Positions 36,776 through 47,765 of a DNA stretch of 64,000 bases are shown in pieces. Numbering within the stretch: position 1 is the first letter of the stretch; every line of letters begins with the position of its first letter. The DNA is taken from contig NZ_FNFH01000004.1 in assembly GCF_900100355.1 (NCBI RefSeq), positions 62,001-126,000 of the forward strand, in the 5' to 3' direction. This DNA comes from Microbulbifer yueqingensis. GTDB lineage: Bacteria > Pseudomonadota > Gammaproteobacteria > Pseudomonadales > Cellvibrionaceae. Below the pieces are notes generated by a model, which was given only the letters and a program-made list of their open reading frames with translations, had not been told where the DNA came from and did not search any database. A program made the translations under genes and the position numbers.

Positions 36776-36903
36776 CCGTTGCACTCCCTCGCCTGACTGT
36801 TACGAAAAACCGGCCGCACGGCTGCTGCCGCCGCGCCGGTGGATAGCCGCCTGAGTATAGGAAACTGGCCTGCAGTGCCAGGGTGAGCCCGGAGGGAGGC
36901 GGG

Positions 36904-37719
36904 TCAGCGCTGGCAGCGGCGGCAGAAGAAGGTACTGCGCTGGCCCAGCACCATATCGCGCACCGGTCCGCCGCACTGGCGGCAGCGCTCACCCGTGCGC
37001 CCGTATACGTTCAGCTGCTGGGCAAAATAGCCGGGCTTGCCGTCGCCGCCGATAAAGTCCCGCAGGGTGGTGCCGCCCTGCTCGATGGAGCGCGCCAGGA
37101 CCTGCTTGATCGCATCGGTGAGGCGCCCATAGCGGGCGCGCGAGATGGTGCCGGCGGCGCGGTCGGGGCGGATACCGGCCAGGAACAGGGATTCACTGGC
37201 GTAGATATTGCCCACACCCACCACCACGCGTCCGTCCATGATCAGCGTCTTGACCGCCTGGCGGCGGCCGCGGGATACGCGGAACAGGTAATCGCCACAG
37301 AACTCCTCTGACAGCGGCTCCGGTCCCAGGTGGGCCAGCAGGTCGTGGGCCGCCGGGTCGGAGTCGGTCCACAGCAGGGCACCGAAACGGCGGGGGTCGT
37401 GAAAGCGCAGGCACAGACCGCTGTCGAGAACCCAGTCCACGTGGTCGTGCTTGCGCACCTCTGCGCCGGGCTCCACCAGCCGCAGGCTGCCGGACATGCC
37501 CAGGTGCCAGATGGCGCAACCCCGGTCGGTATGCACCAGCAGGTACTTGGCACGGCGCTCGAGTTTCAGGATCCGCGCGCCGGCGATACGCCGCTCGAAA
37601 TCCGGTTCCACCGGCCAGCGCAGGCGGCGCTGGCGCACGGTGGCCGAGCACACGGTGTGGCCCTCCAGGTGCGGCGCCAGGCCGCGGCGGGTGGTTTCGA
37701 CTTCGGGTAACTCGGGCAT
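36904..37719 (-). CDS. mutM: Formamidopyrimidine-DNA glycosylase
   Basis: A 271-residue base-excision enzyme that removes 8-oxoguanine. It begins [14 protein letters not shown], giving the catalytic Pro2 and Glu3 after Met removal, has [13 protein letters not shown] with the essential Lys, [10 protein letters not shown], and a C-terminal zinc finger [24 protein letters not shown]. It starts 43 nt past the rpmBG terminator on the same strand and therefore needs its own promoter. Confidence 0.97.
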   Translation of the reverse strand: MPELPEVETTRRGLAPHLEGHTVCSATVRQRRLRWPVEPDFERRIAGARILKLERRAKYLLVHTDRGCAIWHLGMSGSLRLVEPGAEVRKHDHVDWVLDSGLCLRFHDPRRFGALLWTDSDPAAHDLLAHLGPEPLSEEFCGDYLFRVSRGRRQAVKTLIMDGRVVVGVGNIYASESLFLAGIRPDRAAGTISRARYGRLTDAIKQVLARSIEQGGTTLRDFIGGDGKPGYFAQQLNVYGRTGERCRQCGGPVRDMVLGQRSTFFCRRCQR

Positions 37720-37761
37720 GGCGGCTCAGCTGCGGTGAAACGGCGGGCATTTCCGCCGGAC

Positions 37762-37793
37762 ACAAAAAAACCCGGGCAAGCCGGGTTTTTTCG
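37762..37793 (-). terminator. Intrinsic terminator of rpmBG
   Basis: On the minus strand AAAAAACCCGGC, a short loop and GCCGGG-type complement (CCCGGGTTTTTTT) form a stem followed by seven T. It lies 16 nt past the rpmG stop. Confidence 0.93.
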
Positions 37794-37808
37794 CGCAAGG
37801 CAGATCAG

Positions 37809-37964
37809 TTACTTGATCTTGCCTTCCTTGTACATCACGTGCTTGCGGACAACGGGATCGTACTTCTTGATCTCCATTTTTTCCGGCATGTTGCGCTTGT
37901 TCTTGGTAGTGGTGTAGAAGTGACCAGTACCGGCGCTGGAATTCAGGCGGATCTTCTCACGCAT
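37809..37964 (-). CDS. rpmG: Ribosomal protein bL33
   Basis: A 51-residue protein: [37 protein letters not shown], ending KEGKIK. It lacks the four zinc-binding Cys found in some L33 proteins, so it is the zinc-free form. It follows rpmB by 34 nt, the conserved rpmB-rpmG operon. Confidence 0.98.
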   Translation of the reverse strand: MREKIRLNSSAGTGHFYTTTKNKRNMPEKMEIKKYDPVVRKHVMYKEGKIK

Positions 37965-37998
37965 TGTTCTGTCTCCGATTTCTTGGCTGGGCCGTCAG

Positions 37999-38235
37999 TT
38001 ACACTTTCTCGCCGCGGGCGCGCAGCTCGCTCAGCACGGTGTCGATACCTTTCTTGTCGATCACGCGCATGCCTTTGGAGGATACACGCAGCTTCACGAA
38101 GCGCTTCTCGGACTCAACCCAGAAACGGTGGCTGTGCAGGTTGGGCACAAAGCGACGCTTGGTGCGGTTCTTGGCGTGGGATACGTTGTTACCGGTTACC
38201 GGGCGCTTACCGGTTACCTGACATACCTTGGACAT
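37999..38235 (-). CDS. rpmB: Ribosomal protein bL28
   Basis: A 78-residue protein, [39 protein letters not shown], ending ELRARGEKV, the standard length in gammaproteobacteria. First gene of the rpmBG operon. It is preceded by a 258-bp gap from radC that should carry the promoter. Confidence 0.98.
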   Translation of the reverse strand: MSKVCQVTGKRPVTGNNVSHAKNRTKRRFVPNLHSHRFWVESEKRFVKLRVSSKGMRVIDKKGIDTVLSELRARGEKV

Positions 38236-38493
38236 CTGTTGGCCTCTTCAAAACTCTCGTGCCCGCATGACGGGGAGTGCGGGGGACTGTAATTCGGGAT
38301 TCTAATCCGGTTCCTGGGCGGCGGCGGAAACTGTTCAGAATCTGGCCCGGCCGCAAAGAGCGGCGTTTTATACCAGAACAGCCGGCGGCAGACAAGTTTT
38401 AACCAGCCCCGGCCGCGACCGGGCGGTACTGTCCCGTCATCCCGGTGGCGTCCCGGGCAGCCCGCACCGCACTGCCACGCACTCTCGCCCTCG

Positions 38494-39168
38494 CTACAGG
38501 AGTCCCCGCTCGGCAAACGACAGTGCGGCACCGTCGCCCACGATCATATGGTCCAGCACCTTGATATCCACCAGTGCCAGCGCCTGCGCCAGCCGCTCGG
38601 TGATCCAGATATCCGCCTGGCTGGGCTCCGTCACGCCGGAGGGATGGTTGTGGGCGAGGATCACCGCGGCTGCGCCGCGCTGCAGTGCCGCCTGGACCAC
38701 CTCGCGCGGGTAGACGCTGGCGGCGTTGAGGGTGCCCTCGAACAGTTCGTCGAACGCGATCACCCGGTGCTGGGTGTCCAGGAACAGGCAGCAGAACACC
38801 TCGCGACGGCGGTGGCGCAGCTGCGCGGCCAGGTACTCGCGCACCGCGGCAGGGCTGTCCATGGCGTCGCTGCGCTGCAGGTCCTCGGCGAGATGGCGCC
38901 GTGCCATCTCCAGCACCGCCTGTAACTGGACATATTTGGCGGCACCGAGACCGTGGCCGCGGCAGAATTCGGCCTGGGGGGCCTCCAATAACGGCCGCAG
39001 GCCGCCGAAATCCGCCAGCAGCTGCCGCGCCAGGTCCACCGCCGAGATCCCCGGCGTACCGGTACGCAGGAATATCGCCAGCAATTCCGCATCCGAGAGT
39101 GCCGCGGCCCCGCGCTGCAGCAGCTTTTCCCGCGGGCGCTCCGCCGCTGGCCAGTCACTGATCGCCAT
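38494..39168 (-). CDS. radC: RadC/YeeS-type JAMM-domain protein
   Basis: A 224-residue protein with an N-terminal helix-hairpin-helix region ([29 protein letters not shown]) and a C-terminal JAMM metalloprotease-like domain, with [14 protein letters not shown] carrying the His and Asp ligands. The biochemical role is unsettled; the old DNA-repair assignment was traced to another gene. It diverges from coaBC, the usual arrangement. Confidence 0.95.
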   Translation of the reverse strand: MAISDWPAAERPREKLLQRGAAALSDAELLAIFLRTGTPGISAVDLARQLLADFGGLRPLLEAPQAEFCRGHGLGAAKYVQLQAVLEMARRHLAEDLQRSDAMDSPAAVREYLAAQLRHRRREVFCCLFLDTQHRVIAFDELFEGTLNAASVYPREVVQAALQRGAAAVILAHNHPSGVTEPSQADIWITERLAQALALVDIKVLDHMIVGDGAALSFAERGLL

Positions 39169-39289
39169 CTGTCTCCTCCCTGAGACCTTCGGGCCGCCCC
39201 CGGCAGCCCGCCTGAACGCTTGCCACGCTTATCCCGCGAGGCGCATAAATGCTAATCTTACCCGCTCCTGCAATTTCGGAAACCTGACT

Positions 39290-40501
39290 ATGTCCTCCCT
39301 GGCCGACAAACGAATCCTGCTGGGCGTGGGCGGCGGTATCGCCGCCTACAAGAGTGCCGACCTGGTGCGCCGCCTGAAAGAGCGGGGCGCCGACGTGCGA
39401 GTGGTCATGACCGCCGGGGCGCGGGAGTTCGTGCAACCCCTGACATTCCAGGCTCTGTCCGGCAACCCGGTGCACACCGACCTGCTGGACCCGGCGGCCG
39501 AGGCAGCCATGGGCCATATCGAACTGGCCAAGTGGGCGCAGCTTATCCTGGTGGCGCCCGCCAGCGCTAACATCCTGGCGCGGCTTGCCACTGGGATGGC
39601 GGACGACCTGCTGAGCACCCTCTGCCTTGCCACGGAAGCGCCGCTGGCCCTGGCGCCGGCGATGAACCAGGCGATGTGGCGGCACCCGGCCACGGCCGCA
39701 AATGCGGCCACCCTGCGCGAGCGCGGGGCAGCGCTGCTGGGCCCGGATGCCGGCAGCCAGGCCTGCGGCGATGTGGGGCCGGGACGTATGCTGGAACCAC
39801 TGGCACTGGTGGCCGAAGTGGAGAGGCTGCTCGCACCGGCGCAGTCGCTGACGGGCAGGAGGGTAGCCATCACCGCCGGGCCCACCCGCGAGGCGCTGGA
39901 CCCGGTTCGGTTCCTGAGCAACCACAGTTCCGGGAAAATGGGCTTCGCGCTGGCGGCCGCGGCGCAGCGGGCCGGTGCGGACGTGACCCTCATCGCCGGC
40001 CCGGTTTCCCTGGCCACGCCCCCGGGGGTGAAGCGGGTCGATGTGATCGATGCACGCCAGATGAAGGAAGCCGCCGAGCGCGCCGCCGACCTCTGCGACC
40101 TGTTTATCGGTGCGGCCGCAGTGGCGGACTTTCGCCCGGTGGAGGTGGCGCAGCAGAAGATAAAGAAGCGGGGCGGCAGTGATACCGACAGCCTGGCGCT
40201 GGTAAAGAACCCGGATATCGTCGCCGGTATCGCCGGGCGCCGCGAGCGGCGACCGTTTACCGTGGGCTTTGCCGCGGAGACGGAGAAGGTGGAGGAGCAT
40301 GCGCGGGACAAGCTGAAGCGCAAGAAACTCGACCTGATTATCGCCAATGATGTCAGCGTGCCGGGCGGCGGTTTTAACAGCGACCGCAACGCGGTGACGG
40401 TAATCGGCGCCGATGGCGCGACCCACCTGCCATCGACCCTGAAGAGCGAGCTCGCCGACCAGTTGATCGAGATCATTGCCGCGCGGGCCTTCGCGCGGTG
40501 A
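39290..40501 (+). CDS. coaBC: Bifunctional PPC decarboxylase / phosphopantothenoylcysteine synthetase
   Basis: A 403-residue flavoprotein carrying two steps of CoA synthesis. The CoaC part (1-185) has [44 protein letters not shown] with the active His, PAMNQAMW and the Cys of [13 protein letters not shown]. The CoaB part (190-403) has [32 protein letters not shown] and KIKKRGG. The ATG at 39290 was chosen from family alignment. coaD lies elsewhere in the window. In Pseudomonas dut follows; here algC follows directly. Confidence 0.97.
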   Translation: MSSLADKRILLGVGGGIAAYKSADLVRRLKERGADVRVVMTAGAREFVQPLTFQALSGNPVHTDLLDPAAEAAMGHIELAKWAQLILVAPASANILARLATGMADDLLSTLCLATEAPLALAPAMNQAMWRHPATAANAATLRERGAALLGPDAGSQACGDVGPGRMLEPLALVAEVERLLAPAQSLTGRRVAITAGPTREALDPVRFLSNHSSGKMGFALAAAAQRAGADVTLIAGPVSLATPPGVKRVDVIDARQMKEAAERAADLCDLFIGAAAVADFRPVEVAQQKIKKRGGSDTDSLALVKNPDIVAGIAGRRERRPFTVGFAAETEKVEEHARDKLKRKKLDLIIANDVSVPGGGFNSDRNAVTVIGADGATHLPSTLKSELADQLIEIIAARAFAR

Positions 40502-40554
40502 GCAATCAGCGACAGAATAACAAGTAAAATTCAGCCACAGGACATACGACTCAA

Positions 40555-42840
40555 GTGCCCCCAGTAAAAGCACCCATACAGCTACCCCTGTTCCACCGCG
40601 AGCTGCTGTTGCCGGCCCTATTGGCGCTGGTTGCCTGGACCGGCGGCGCCTACCTGCTGCACAAGCATGTCCTCGCCCCGCACAACGAACAGCAGGTGCG
40701 CAGTGCCACAACCGCGCTCGCAAGCGAAGTTGCCGACCGGGTGGCGGAGCAATTCGCACAGCGCAGTCGCTACCTGCAGGCGCTGTCGGAAGCTACCGGT
40801 GCCGCTCCCTCCGGCAGCAGGATCCAGGTTTTCCGCGCGCAGGATATCCGTGTCGGCGCCGGCGAGCGACCGCGCCTCAATTTCGCCCTGGTGGACCTGC
40901 TGGAGCGCAGTGCCGCGGGCGGGCAGCAGGCACTGGAGTTCCTGCGCACCGGCAGTGGCGAGGGCTGGCAATTGCACGGGGCCACACGCACATCAGGGGG
41001 AGTGGCACTGGTCTCCGAGCCCCTCGCCGAACTGGAGCGAGTCTTCACGCAATTCGGCACCGCCGCCGGGCGACTGCGCATCCTGCAGCAGTTCCCCGAA
41101 GGCCCGGAGCAGTCGCTGTGGGAAGCAGGGCAGGGAGCAGGGGCGGCGGTGTCTGTCCCTGTCGATGGCAGCTACGTCAGGGTGGAACTGCGGCCATCGG
41201 CCGCATTTGCCGCCGAGCACAGCACCCCGGCCTCCTGGCTCTACACAGTGGCCGCAGCGGGGCTGCTGGCAACCCTCGCGCTGCTGTATCGCCACATGCC
41301 ACGGCACACGCCCGCTCCCTGGCAGAGCGGCGAGCGGCCGGTCCGCCGGCGTTCAGACTACCCCGAGCTGGCCGCTGCGGGATCCATCTCCGCCCGCAAC
41401 CGGGGTCCCGATACGGGGCCTGGCGAGCCACAGCGAGATAGTGGGGGCTACGCGAGACCCGGTACGCCAACAGATTTCCCCCGCCGCGTGTTCCGGGCCT
41501 ACGATATTCGCGGCATCGCCGGCACGGAAATCGATGAACCTTTCGCCTACCAGCTGGGACGTGCGCTCGGGAGCCTGGCGCAACACGCAGGCGAGGAACT
41601 GCTGATGGTCGGCCGCGACGGCCGCAACTCCAGCGAGTTACTCGCGCGGTGCCTGGTCGAGGGGATACTCGACAGCGGCTGCAATAGCGTGGACCTCGGG
41701 CTGGTGCCCTCGCCGATCCTCTACTATGCCTGTGCCAGGGGCAAGAACGGCAGCAGCGGCGTCATGGTAACGGCGAGCCACAACCCTGCCGAGTACAATG
41801 GCTTCAAGATTATCCTGCGCGGCCGCCCACTCGCGGACGAAAAGCTGCAGCGCCTGCGCCAGCTGATGATCGATGGCCCCTTCCACGAGGGCAAGGGCAG
41901 CAACCGCCAGCAGGATATACAGGACCTCTATATCGAGGAGATATTCAATGATGTGGCGCTCGCGGGCGCGCCCCACCTGGTAGTGGATGCCGGCAACGGT
42001 GCCACCTCGCAGCTGGCGCCGCGACTGTTTGAGCAACTGGGCTGCGAGGTGACCCCTCTCTTCTGTGAAATCGACGGGGATTTCCCCAACCACCCCCCAG
42101 ACCCTTCCCGGCCCGAGAACCTGGCGGCGCTGGTGGAAAAGGTAAAAGAGGCCGGCGCCGACCTGGGCGTGGCGCTCGACGGGGACGGCGACCGCGTCAC
42201 CCTGGTCTCCGCAGGGGGTCGCATCGTCTGGGCCGACCAGCTGGTGATGCTGCTGGCCCGGGATATCCTGGCGCGCAAGCCGGGCGAGAACGTGGTGTTC
42301 GATGTGAAGAGCTCCCGCGCCCTCGGTGAGCTGGTCAGCCAGTATGGGGGCCGACCGGTTATGTGGAAGACCGGCCACGCGCCGATGAAAACAAAAATGC
42401 TGGAGACAGGCGCCATTCTCGGCGGGGAACTGTCCGGGCATATCTTCATCAAGGACCGCTGGTTCGGTTTTGATGACGGCATCTATGCCGCAGCGCGCAT
42501 CCTGGAGATCATGGCACTGCGAGAACAGGGCCTGGACGAGCTGCTCGATTCCCTGCCGCGGCTGGCCAGCACCCCGGAAATCCTGGTTCCGGTGGAGGAG
42601 GACGAGAAGTTTGCGCTGGTTGAAAGACTGCGTGAACAGGGTGACTTTGGCGAGGCCGACGTGGATACCACCGACGGCCTGCGCATCGAGTACCCCAACG
42701 GCTGGGGCCTGGTGCGGGCATCGAATACCGGCGCCGCCCTGACCCTGCGCTTCGAGGCCGAGAACGAACAGGCCCTGGAGGAAATCCGCCGGACTGTCAT
42801 CGGCCAGCTGCAGCAACTGAACCCCGGCCTGCCGCTCTAG
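40555..42840 (+). CDS. algC: Phosphomannomutase/phosphoglucomutase AlgC with membrane-anchored N-terminal extension
   Basis: A 761-residue protein, about 300 residues longer than P. aeruginosa AlgC. Residues 1-305 contain two predicted membrane helices (about 16-36 and 228-246) enclosing an extracytoplasmic domain with a helical start (RSATTALASEVADRVAEQFAQRS), then a Pro/Arg-rich linker. Residues 308-761 form the complete mutase: FRAYDIRGI, TASHNPAEYNGFK with the phospho-Ser, DGDGDR metal loop, GGELSGH sugar loop and RASNTGAALTLRFE phosphate loop. It makes mannose-1-P or glucose-1-P for exopolysaccharide and LPS. The start is GTG 40555. Confidence 0.93.
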   Translation: MPPVKAPIQLPLFHRELLLPALLALVAWTGGAYLLHKHVLAPHNEQQVRSATTALASEVADRVAEQFAQRSRYLQALSEATGAAPSGSRIQVFRAQDIRVGAGERPRLNFALVDLLERSAAGGQQALEFLRTGSGEGWQLHGATRTSGGVALVSEPLAELERVFTQFGTAAGRLRILQQFPEGPEQSLWEAGQGAGAAVSVPVDGSYVRVELRPSAAFAAEHSTPASWLYTVAAAGLLATLALLYRHMPRHTPAPWQSGERPVRRRSDYPELAAAGSISARNRGPDTGPGEPQRDSGGYARPGTPTDFPRRVFRAYDIRGIAGTEIDEPFAYQLGRALGSLAQHAGEELLMVGRDGRNSSELLARCLVEGILDSGCNSVDLGLVPSPILYYACARGKNGSSGVMVTASHNPAEYNGFKIILRGRPLADEKLQRLRQLMIDGPFHEGKGSNRQQDIQDLYIEEIFNDVALAGAPHLVVDAGNGATSQLAPRLFEQLGCEVTPLFCEIDGDFPNHPPDPSRPENLAALVEKVKEAGADLGVALDGDGDRVTLVSAGGRIVWADQLVMLLARDILARKPGENVVFDVKSSRALGELVSQYGGRPVMWKTGHAPMKTKMLETGAILGGELSGHIFIKDRWFGFDDGIYAAARILEIMALREQGLDELLDSLPRLASTPEILVPVEEDEKFALVERLREQGDFGEADVDTTDGLRIEYPNGWGLVRASNTGAALTLRFEAENEQALEEIRRTVIGQLQQLNPGLPL

Positions 42841-42875
42841 CGCGGCCCCCCGGGAAGAGCAACGATAAGGAATAA

Positions 42876-43790
<915 letters not shown>

Positions 43791-43937
43791 GCCGCCATGT
43801 GGGCACGACAATAATTGAAGCGCGCCCGCCTAATCGTTAGGATTCCACCGCCCAGCCCGCCTCCGCCGGCCGCGGATGGCATCCAGGCAATAACAAGAAC
43901 GGAGAGTCCCGGGCCCGGCCCGGGTTGAAGGCACTGA

Positions 43938-44549
43938 ATGAGCAGCGAAAAAATCAACCGGCGACAACAGATCCTGCAGGCCCTGGCACATATGCTGGAA
44001 GCGAGTCCCGGCGCCCGTATCACCACCGCGGCCCTGGCCAAGGAAGTGGGTTTCTCCGAAGCCGCCCTCTATCGCCATTTCCCGAGCAAGTCCAAGATGT
44101 TCGAGGGGCTGATCGAGTTTATCGAGGAGACCATCTTCAGCCGGGTATCCAAGATCCTGCAGGAAGAGCCGTCGGCCCCGCTGCGCTGCCAGAAAATCCT
44201 GCACCTGTTGCTGGCCTTCTGCGAACGCAACCCGGGGATCACGCGGCTGCTGACCGGCGACGCCCTGACCGGTGAGACCGAGCGCCTGCACGGGCGCATC
44301 CTGCAGTTTTTCGATCGGCTCGAAACCCAGCTCAAGCAAATCCTGCGCGATGCCGAGCTGCGCGAGCAGCTGCGCCCGGCGATTCCCCTTGGCGGGGCGG
44401 CCAACCTGCTGATGGCCTCTGCCGAGGGCCGCATCGTCCAGTACGTACGCAGCGGCTTCCGGCGCAAGCCCACCGAGTACTGGGCAGAGCAATGGCCGGT
44501 GCTGATTGCGGGGTTCTTCCGGGAGCCGGTGGCGGTCGCTCACCGGTAA
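43938..44549 (+). CDS. slmA: Nucleoid occlusion factor SlmA
   Basis: A 203-residue TetR-fold protein. The N-terminal helix-turn-helix ([39 protein letters not shown]) and the helical domain with [15 protein letters not shown] match SlmA (Ttk), which blocks FtsZ assembly over the chromosome when bound to its sites. Position between argB and pyrE/crc matches the slmA-pyrE neighbourhood of gammaproteobacteria. Confidence 0.93.
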   Translation: MSSEKINRRQQILQALAHMLEASPGARITTAALAKEVGFSEAALYRHFPSKSKMFEGLIEFIEETIFSRVSKILQEEPSAPLRCQKILHLLLAFCERNPGITRLLTGDALTGETERLHGRILQFFDRLETQLKQILRDAELREQLRPAIPLGGAANLLMASAEGRIVQYVRSGFRRKPTEYWAEQWPVLIAGFFREPVAVAHR

Positions 44550-44573
44550 CTGTCAGCAGGGATAGAGGGAATT

Positions 44574-44593
44574 CGGGCCCGGGGCCGGGCCCG
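44574..44593. terminator. GC palindrome between slmA and the DUF4124-like gene
   Basis: The stretch CGGGCCCGGGGCCGGGCCCG can form a tight hairpin in the 50-bp gap between two convergent genes. No T-run follows on either strand, so its role as terminator is uncertain. Confidence 0.3.
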
Positions 44594-44599
44594 CGAGGG

Positions 44600-45199
44600 T
44601 TACTTGCCGGCAATTTCCGTATAGCGGCCGGCGGCGCGGTCAAACTCGGCGTTGATACGTTTTTCTTCCTTGCGGCGCAGCGCCAGCCGCTCGCGCAGCA
44701 CTTTGACTTCCTGGCGCAGGTCAGCAATGCGCTCGAGACGCTCGGGGCGGACCTCGGCGCCGTTGCGCTCCACGCGTGCAGCGGCATCCTCCTCGCGCTC
44801 GATCTGTGCGCCGAGACTGGCGAGGTTTGAGCGCATGATCGCCATGTCCTGCCGAACCACCGCAAGTTTTCGCGCCCTTGCGCTCTCGATGTCCGCCACG
44901 CTGTTGTAGCGCTTCAGCAACTCGCGGTCGGCCTCCTGCTGGGCCAGGCGACGCTTCTTCTCTTCCAGCGCTGCCCCGGTGAGCTCCGGCGGCACCACTT
45001 TCAGCACCCGCCCGGACAGGCTGATGACCTCATACCCGCGGGACACATAGCGCGGTGGCACCAGGTCGTCGATAACCTGCACCCCTTTCTCATCGGTGTA
45101 GCGGTAGAGAACCTCGCCATCAAACGCCTGATCCTGCTTGGCGATGGCGAGGGTAACCGGCAGCAACAGGGCGGCCGGCCATAGTCTCGAGGGTTTCAT
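44600..45199 (-). CDS. Exported DUF4124-like coiled-coil protein
   Basis: A 199-residue protein with a signal peptide (MKPSRLWPAALLLPVTLAIAK), a short DUF4124-like segment (LYRYTDEKGVQVIDDLVPPRYVSRGYEVI), and a long predicted coiled coil (about 78-195, Arg/Glu-rich). It is probably periplasmic. The role is unknown. It lies between the slmA and pyrE genes and reads the same way as pyrE, 33 nt downstream of it on the minus strand. Confidence 0.75.
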   Translation of the reverse strand: MKPSRLWPAALLLPVTLAIAKQDQAFDGEVLYRYTDEKGVQVIDDLVPPRYVSRGYEVISLSGRVLKVVPPELTGAALEEKKRRLAQQEADRELLKRYNSVADIESARARKLAVVRQDMAIMRSNLASLGAQIEREEDAAARVERNGAEVRPERLERIADLRQEVKVLRERLALRRKEEKRINAEFDRAAGRYTEIAGK

Positions 45200-45232
45200 C
45201 GGGTTCCTTGCTCCGGTCTCGGTGCGCCCGGT

Positions 45233-45892
45233 TCAGCCGGGATGCTCAGCTGCACCGTAACGCTGCCGGTATTCGATTATTTTTTGTACAGTATCGCGAT
45301 CCTGCGATTCCTCACTAAGGTAACTGATTATATCGTCCAGTTGCACAATGCTGATCACAGGAATGTTGTAATCCCGTTCCACTTGCTGAATTGCTGACAG
45401 CTCCGTATCCTCCCCCGCCCGCTCCTGGCGATTGAGGCCGATGACCACGCCAGCCGCCTCGGCATCGTGGTTGGCAATAATCTCCATGACCTCGCGCACG
45501 GCGGTACCGGCAGTAATGACATCATCGATGATCAGGACCTTGCCTTCGAGGGGCGCACCCACTAAGGTTCCGCCCTCACCGTGTGCCTTGGCCTCCTTGC
45601 GGTTATAGCAGAAGGGCTTGTCCACCCCTTTCTGGGCCAGGGCGACAGCGGTAACCGCCCCCAGTGGGATGCCCTTGTAGGCCGGCCCGAAGATGACATC
45701 GAACTCCACTCCCGACGCGAGTATGGCCTCGGCATAGGCATGGCCCAGGGCGGAGAGTGCCGCGCCATGGTGGAATCGCCCGGCATTGAAAAAATACGGA
45801 CTGCGGCGGCCTGACTTGAGCGTAAACTCGCCGAAACAGAGAACCTCGTGATCCAGGGCCAGTTGGATAAAGTCGCGCTGATACTGCTGCAT
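45233..45892 (-). CDS. pyrE: Orotate phosphoribosyltransferase
   Basis: A 219-residue enzyme of pyrimidine synthesis converting orotate and PRPP to OMP. It shows [51 protein letters not shown] and the PRPP motif [13 protein letters not shown]. It diverges from crc over a 215-bp gap, exactly as in Pseudomonas. Confidence 0.98.
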   Translation of the reverse strand: MQQYQRDFIQLALDHEVLCFGEFTLKSGRRSPYFFNAGRFHHGAALSALGHAYAEAILASGVEFDVIFGPAYKGIPLGAVTAVALAQKGVDKPFCYNRKEAKAHGEGGTLVGAPLEGKVLIIDDVITAGTAVREVMEIIANHDAEAAGVVIGLNRQERAGEDTELSAIQQVERDYNIPVISIVQLDDIISYLSEESQDRDTVQKIIEYRQRYGAAEHPG

Positions 45893-46041
45893 GGAAAATT
45901 GTTAACTATTGGCTAAGGTGAAGGGAGATCTACCCGCAGCCCGTGCGGGAGACATGTCAAATAATGCTAGTTAATACAGTGTACTGCCTCATACTGAAAG
46001 GTGCTATCAGAGCTTTGCGTACCGCGCTCTTGGGGAGCTCG

Positions 46042-46047
46042 TATAAT
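46042..46047 (+). promoter_or_regulatory. Candidate -10 element of the crc promoter
   Basis: A perfect TATAAT lies 61 nt before the crc start in the divergent pyrE-crc gap. No good -35 hexamer sits at 16-18 bp, so it may need an activator or be fortuitous. AAGGGG serves as the crc ribosome binding site. Confidence 0.4.
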
Positions 46048-46107
46048 CAGGCGCCGCGATCCTTCTGTATGAAACCGAACACTAGTCCGCTGGTAAGGGG
46101 CTAAAGA

Positions 46108-46881
46108 ATGCGAATAGTAAGCCTGTCGGTAGACGGCGTGCATCAGGCCGCGCAGCGCGGCCTTTATGAGTGGCTGGCGGAACAGGACGCGGACATCATC
46201 TGCCTGCAGGACCTGCGTTCACTGGAACCCGAGCTGGATCATCCGGTCTTCCACCCGGATGGCTATTACAGCTATTTCTTCGACTCCGGCACCCCCCACG
46301 AGAACGGCGTCGCCATCTACACCCGCAGCCAGCCGAAAGCGATCATATTCGGCATGGGCTTTGCCAATGGCGAGGACATGTACGGTCGCTACCTGCAGGC
46401 CGACTTCGAGCGCCTGAGCGTCGGCTCGCTGCTGGCGCCGCAGGCGCAGCCAGGGGACGAGGCGGCGATGGAGAAGAAAGTACAGTTCTTCGACGACATG
46501 CAGGCGCACCTGGCCAAGATCAGCCGCAAGCGCCGCGACTTTATCTTCTGCGGCAACTGGGGCATCGCCCACCGGCGGGCCGACGTGCAGAACTGGCAGG
46601 ACCACCAGGACACGCCCGGCTTCATGCGCCACGAGCAGCGCTGGCTCGACCAGCTCTTCAACGATATCGGCTACGTGGATGCATTCCGCAAGGTGGTGAA
46701 GGACGCGGACGAATTCACCTGGTGGCCAAGTGGTACCGTGGGGGAGGGCGATGGCTGGCGCACCGATATGCACGTGGTATCCCACGGCCTGCGCAACCGC
46801 ATCGAGTACGGCGCCATCAACAAGAACGCGAACTTCTCCAGCCACCTGCCCCTGATCATGGACTACGACCTGGAAGTCTGA
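46108..46881 (+). CDS. crc: Catabolite repression control protein Crc
   Basis: A 257-residue protein with the exonuclease III fold but a degraded active site, as in Pseudomonas Crc. Compared with exonuclease III, Glu34 is Asp (CLQDLR), the GDxN motif reads GNWG, and the terminal SDH reads SSH. Crc acts with Hfq to block translation of catabolic mRNAs when preferred carbon is present. Its placement between pyrE and rph is the diagnostic Pseudomonas neighbourhood. The small RNA antagonist (CrcZ-type) was not seen. Confidence 0.93.
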   Translation: MRIVSLSVDGVHQAAQRGLYEWLAEQDADIICLQDLRSLEPELDHPVFHPDGYYSYFFDSGTPHENGVAIYTRSQPKAIIFGMGFANGEDMYGRYLQADFERLSVGSLLAPQAQPGDEAAMEKKVQFFDDMQAHLAKISRKRRDFIFCGNWGIAHRRADVQNWQDHQDTPGFMRHEQRWLDQLFNDIGYVDAFRKVVKDADEFTWWPSGTVGEGDGWRTDMHVVSHGLRNRIEYGAINKNANFSSHLPLIMDYDLEV

Positions 46882-46930
46882 CTTCGGCGAGGCCTGCTCG
46901 CTGCCCGCCTCCAGGCGGGCAGCACACAGT

Positions 46931-47650
46931 TTATTCTGCCAGTACTTTCTTCTGCAGCGCGAACAGATCCTCCAGTCCCGCCTTGCCCAGCGCCAGCATT
47001 TTCGCAAACTCCGCCTCGGTGAACGGTGCTCCCTCAGCGGTGCCCTGCAGCTCGATCATGCCGCCGTCCTCGGCCATCACCAGGTTCATGTCGGTATCCG
47101 CGCGGCTGTCCTCCGGGTAATCGAGGTCGAGTACCGGCTCGCCGTCGTAGATGCCCACGGAGACCGCTGCCACCATGTTCTTAAGGGGGTCCTCGGTGAT
47201 AATCCGCTCCCGCTGCATGTGGCGCAGCGCGTCCACGAGGGCCACGCATGCTCCGGTAATGGAAGCGGTGCGGGTGCCGCCATCCGCCTGGATCACGTCA
47301 CAGTCCACGGTGACCTGATGCTCGCCGAGCAGGGTCAGGTCTACCGCCGCGCGCAGTGACCGGCCGATCAGGCGCTGGATCTCGATGGTACGGCCACTCT
47401 GCTTGCCGCGTGCCGCCTCGCGCGCCATGCGCGACCCGGTGGAGCGCGGCAGCATCCCGTATTCGGCGGTAATCCAGCCACTGCCCTGGCCGCGCAGGAA
47501 ACGCGGTACTTCCGCCTCCACGGACGCATTGCACAGCACCTTGGTTTCGCCGAACTCCACCAGCACCGAACCCTCCGCATGGCGGGTATAGTTGCGCGTA
47601 ATCTTCACGGAGCGCAGTTCTTCTGGTCGGCGACCACTCGGACGTTGCAT
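46931..47650 (-). CDS. rph: Ribonuclease PH
   Basis: A 239-residue phosphorolytic exoribonuclease that trims tRNA 3' ends. It has [72 protein letters not shown] and [19 protein letters not shown]. Unlike the truncated rph of E. coli K-12, it is full length. The ATG at 47650 has AGGAG upstream. It diverges from yicC. Confidence 0.98.
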   Translation of the reverse strand: MQRPSGRRPEELRSVKITRNYTRHAEGSVLVEFGETKVLCNASVEAEVPRFLRGQGSGWITAEYGMLPRSTGSRMAREAARGKQSGRTIEIQRLIGRSLRAAVDLTLLGEHQVTVDCDVIQADGGTRTASITGACVALVDALRHMQRERIITEDPLKNMVAAVSVGIYDGEPVLDLDYPEDSRADTDMNLVMAEDGGMIELQGTAEGAPFTEAEFAKMLALGKAGLEDLFALQKKVLAE

Positions 47651-47765
47651 GACTTCTCCTCGCGTTTCCATCAAAGCGCTTCATTATAACTGCAATCGGG
47701 CTGGCGGGGGCCGGCCGGGCCCTGTGCTATGATGCCCGGCCATATTTCTGTATGCGGGAGAGACC

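Noticed and set aside
46108-46881. Exonuclease III activity for the Crc gene
   Set aside because: The catalytic Glu, the Asp and Asn of the GDxN motif and the Asp of SDH are replaced, and gene context is that of crc.
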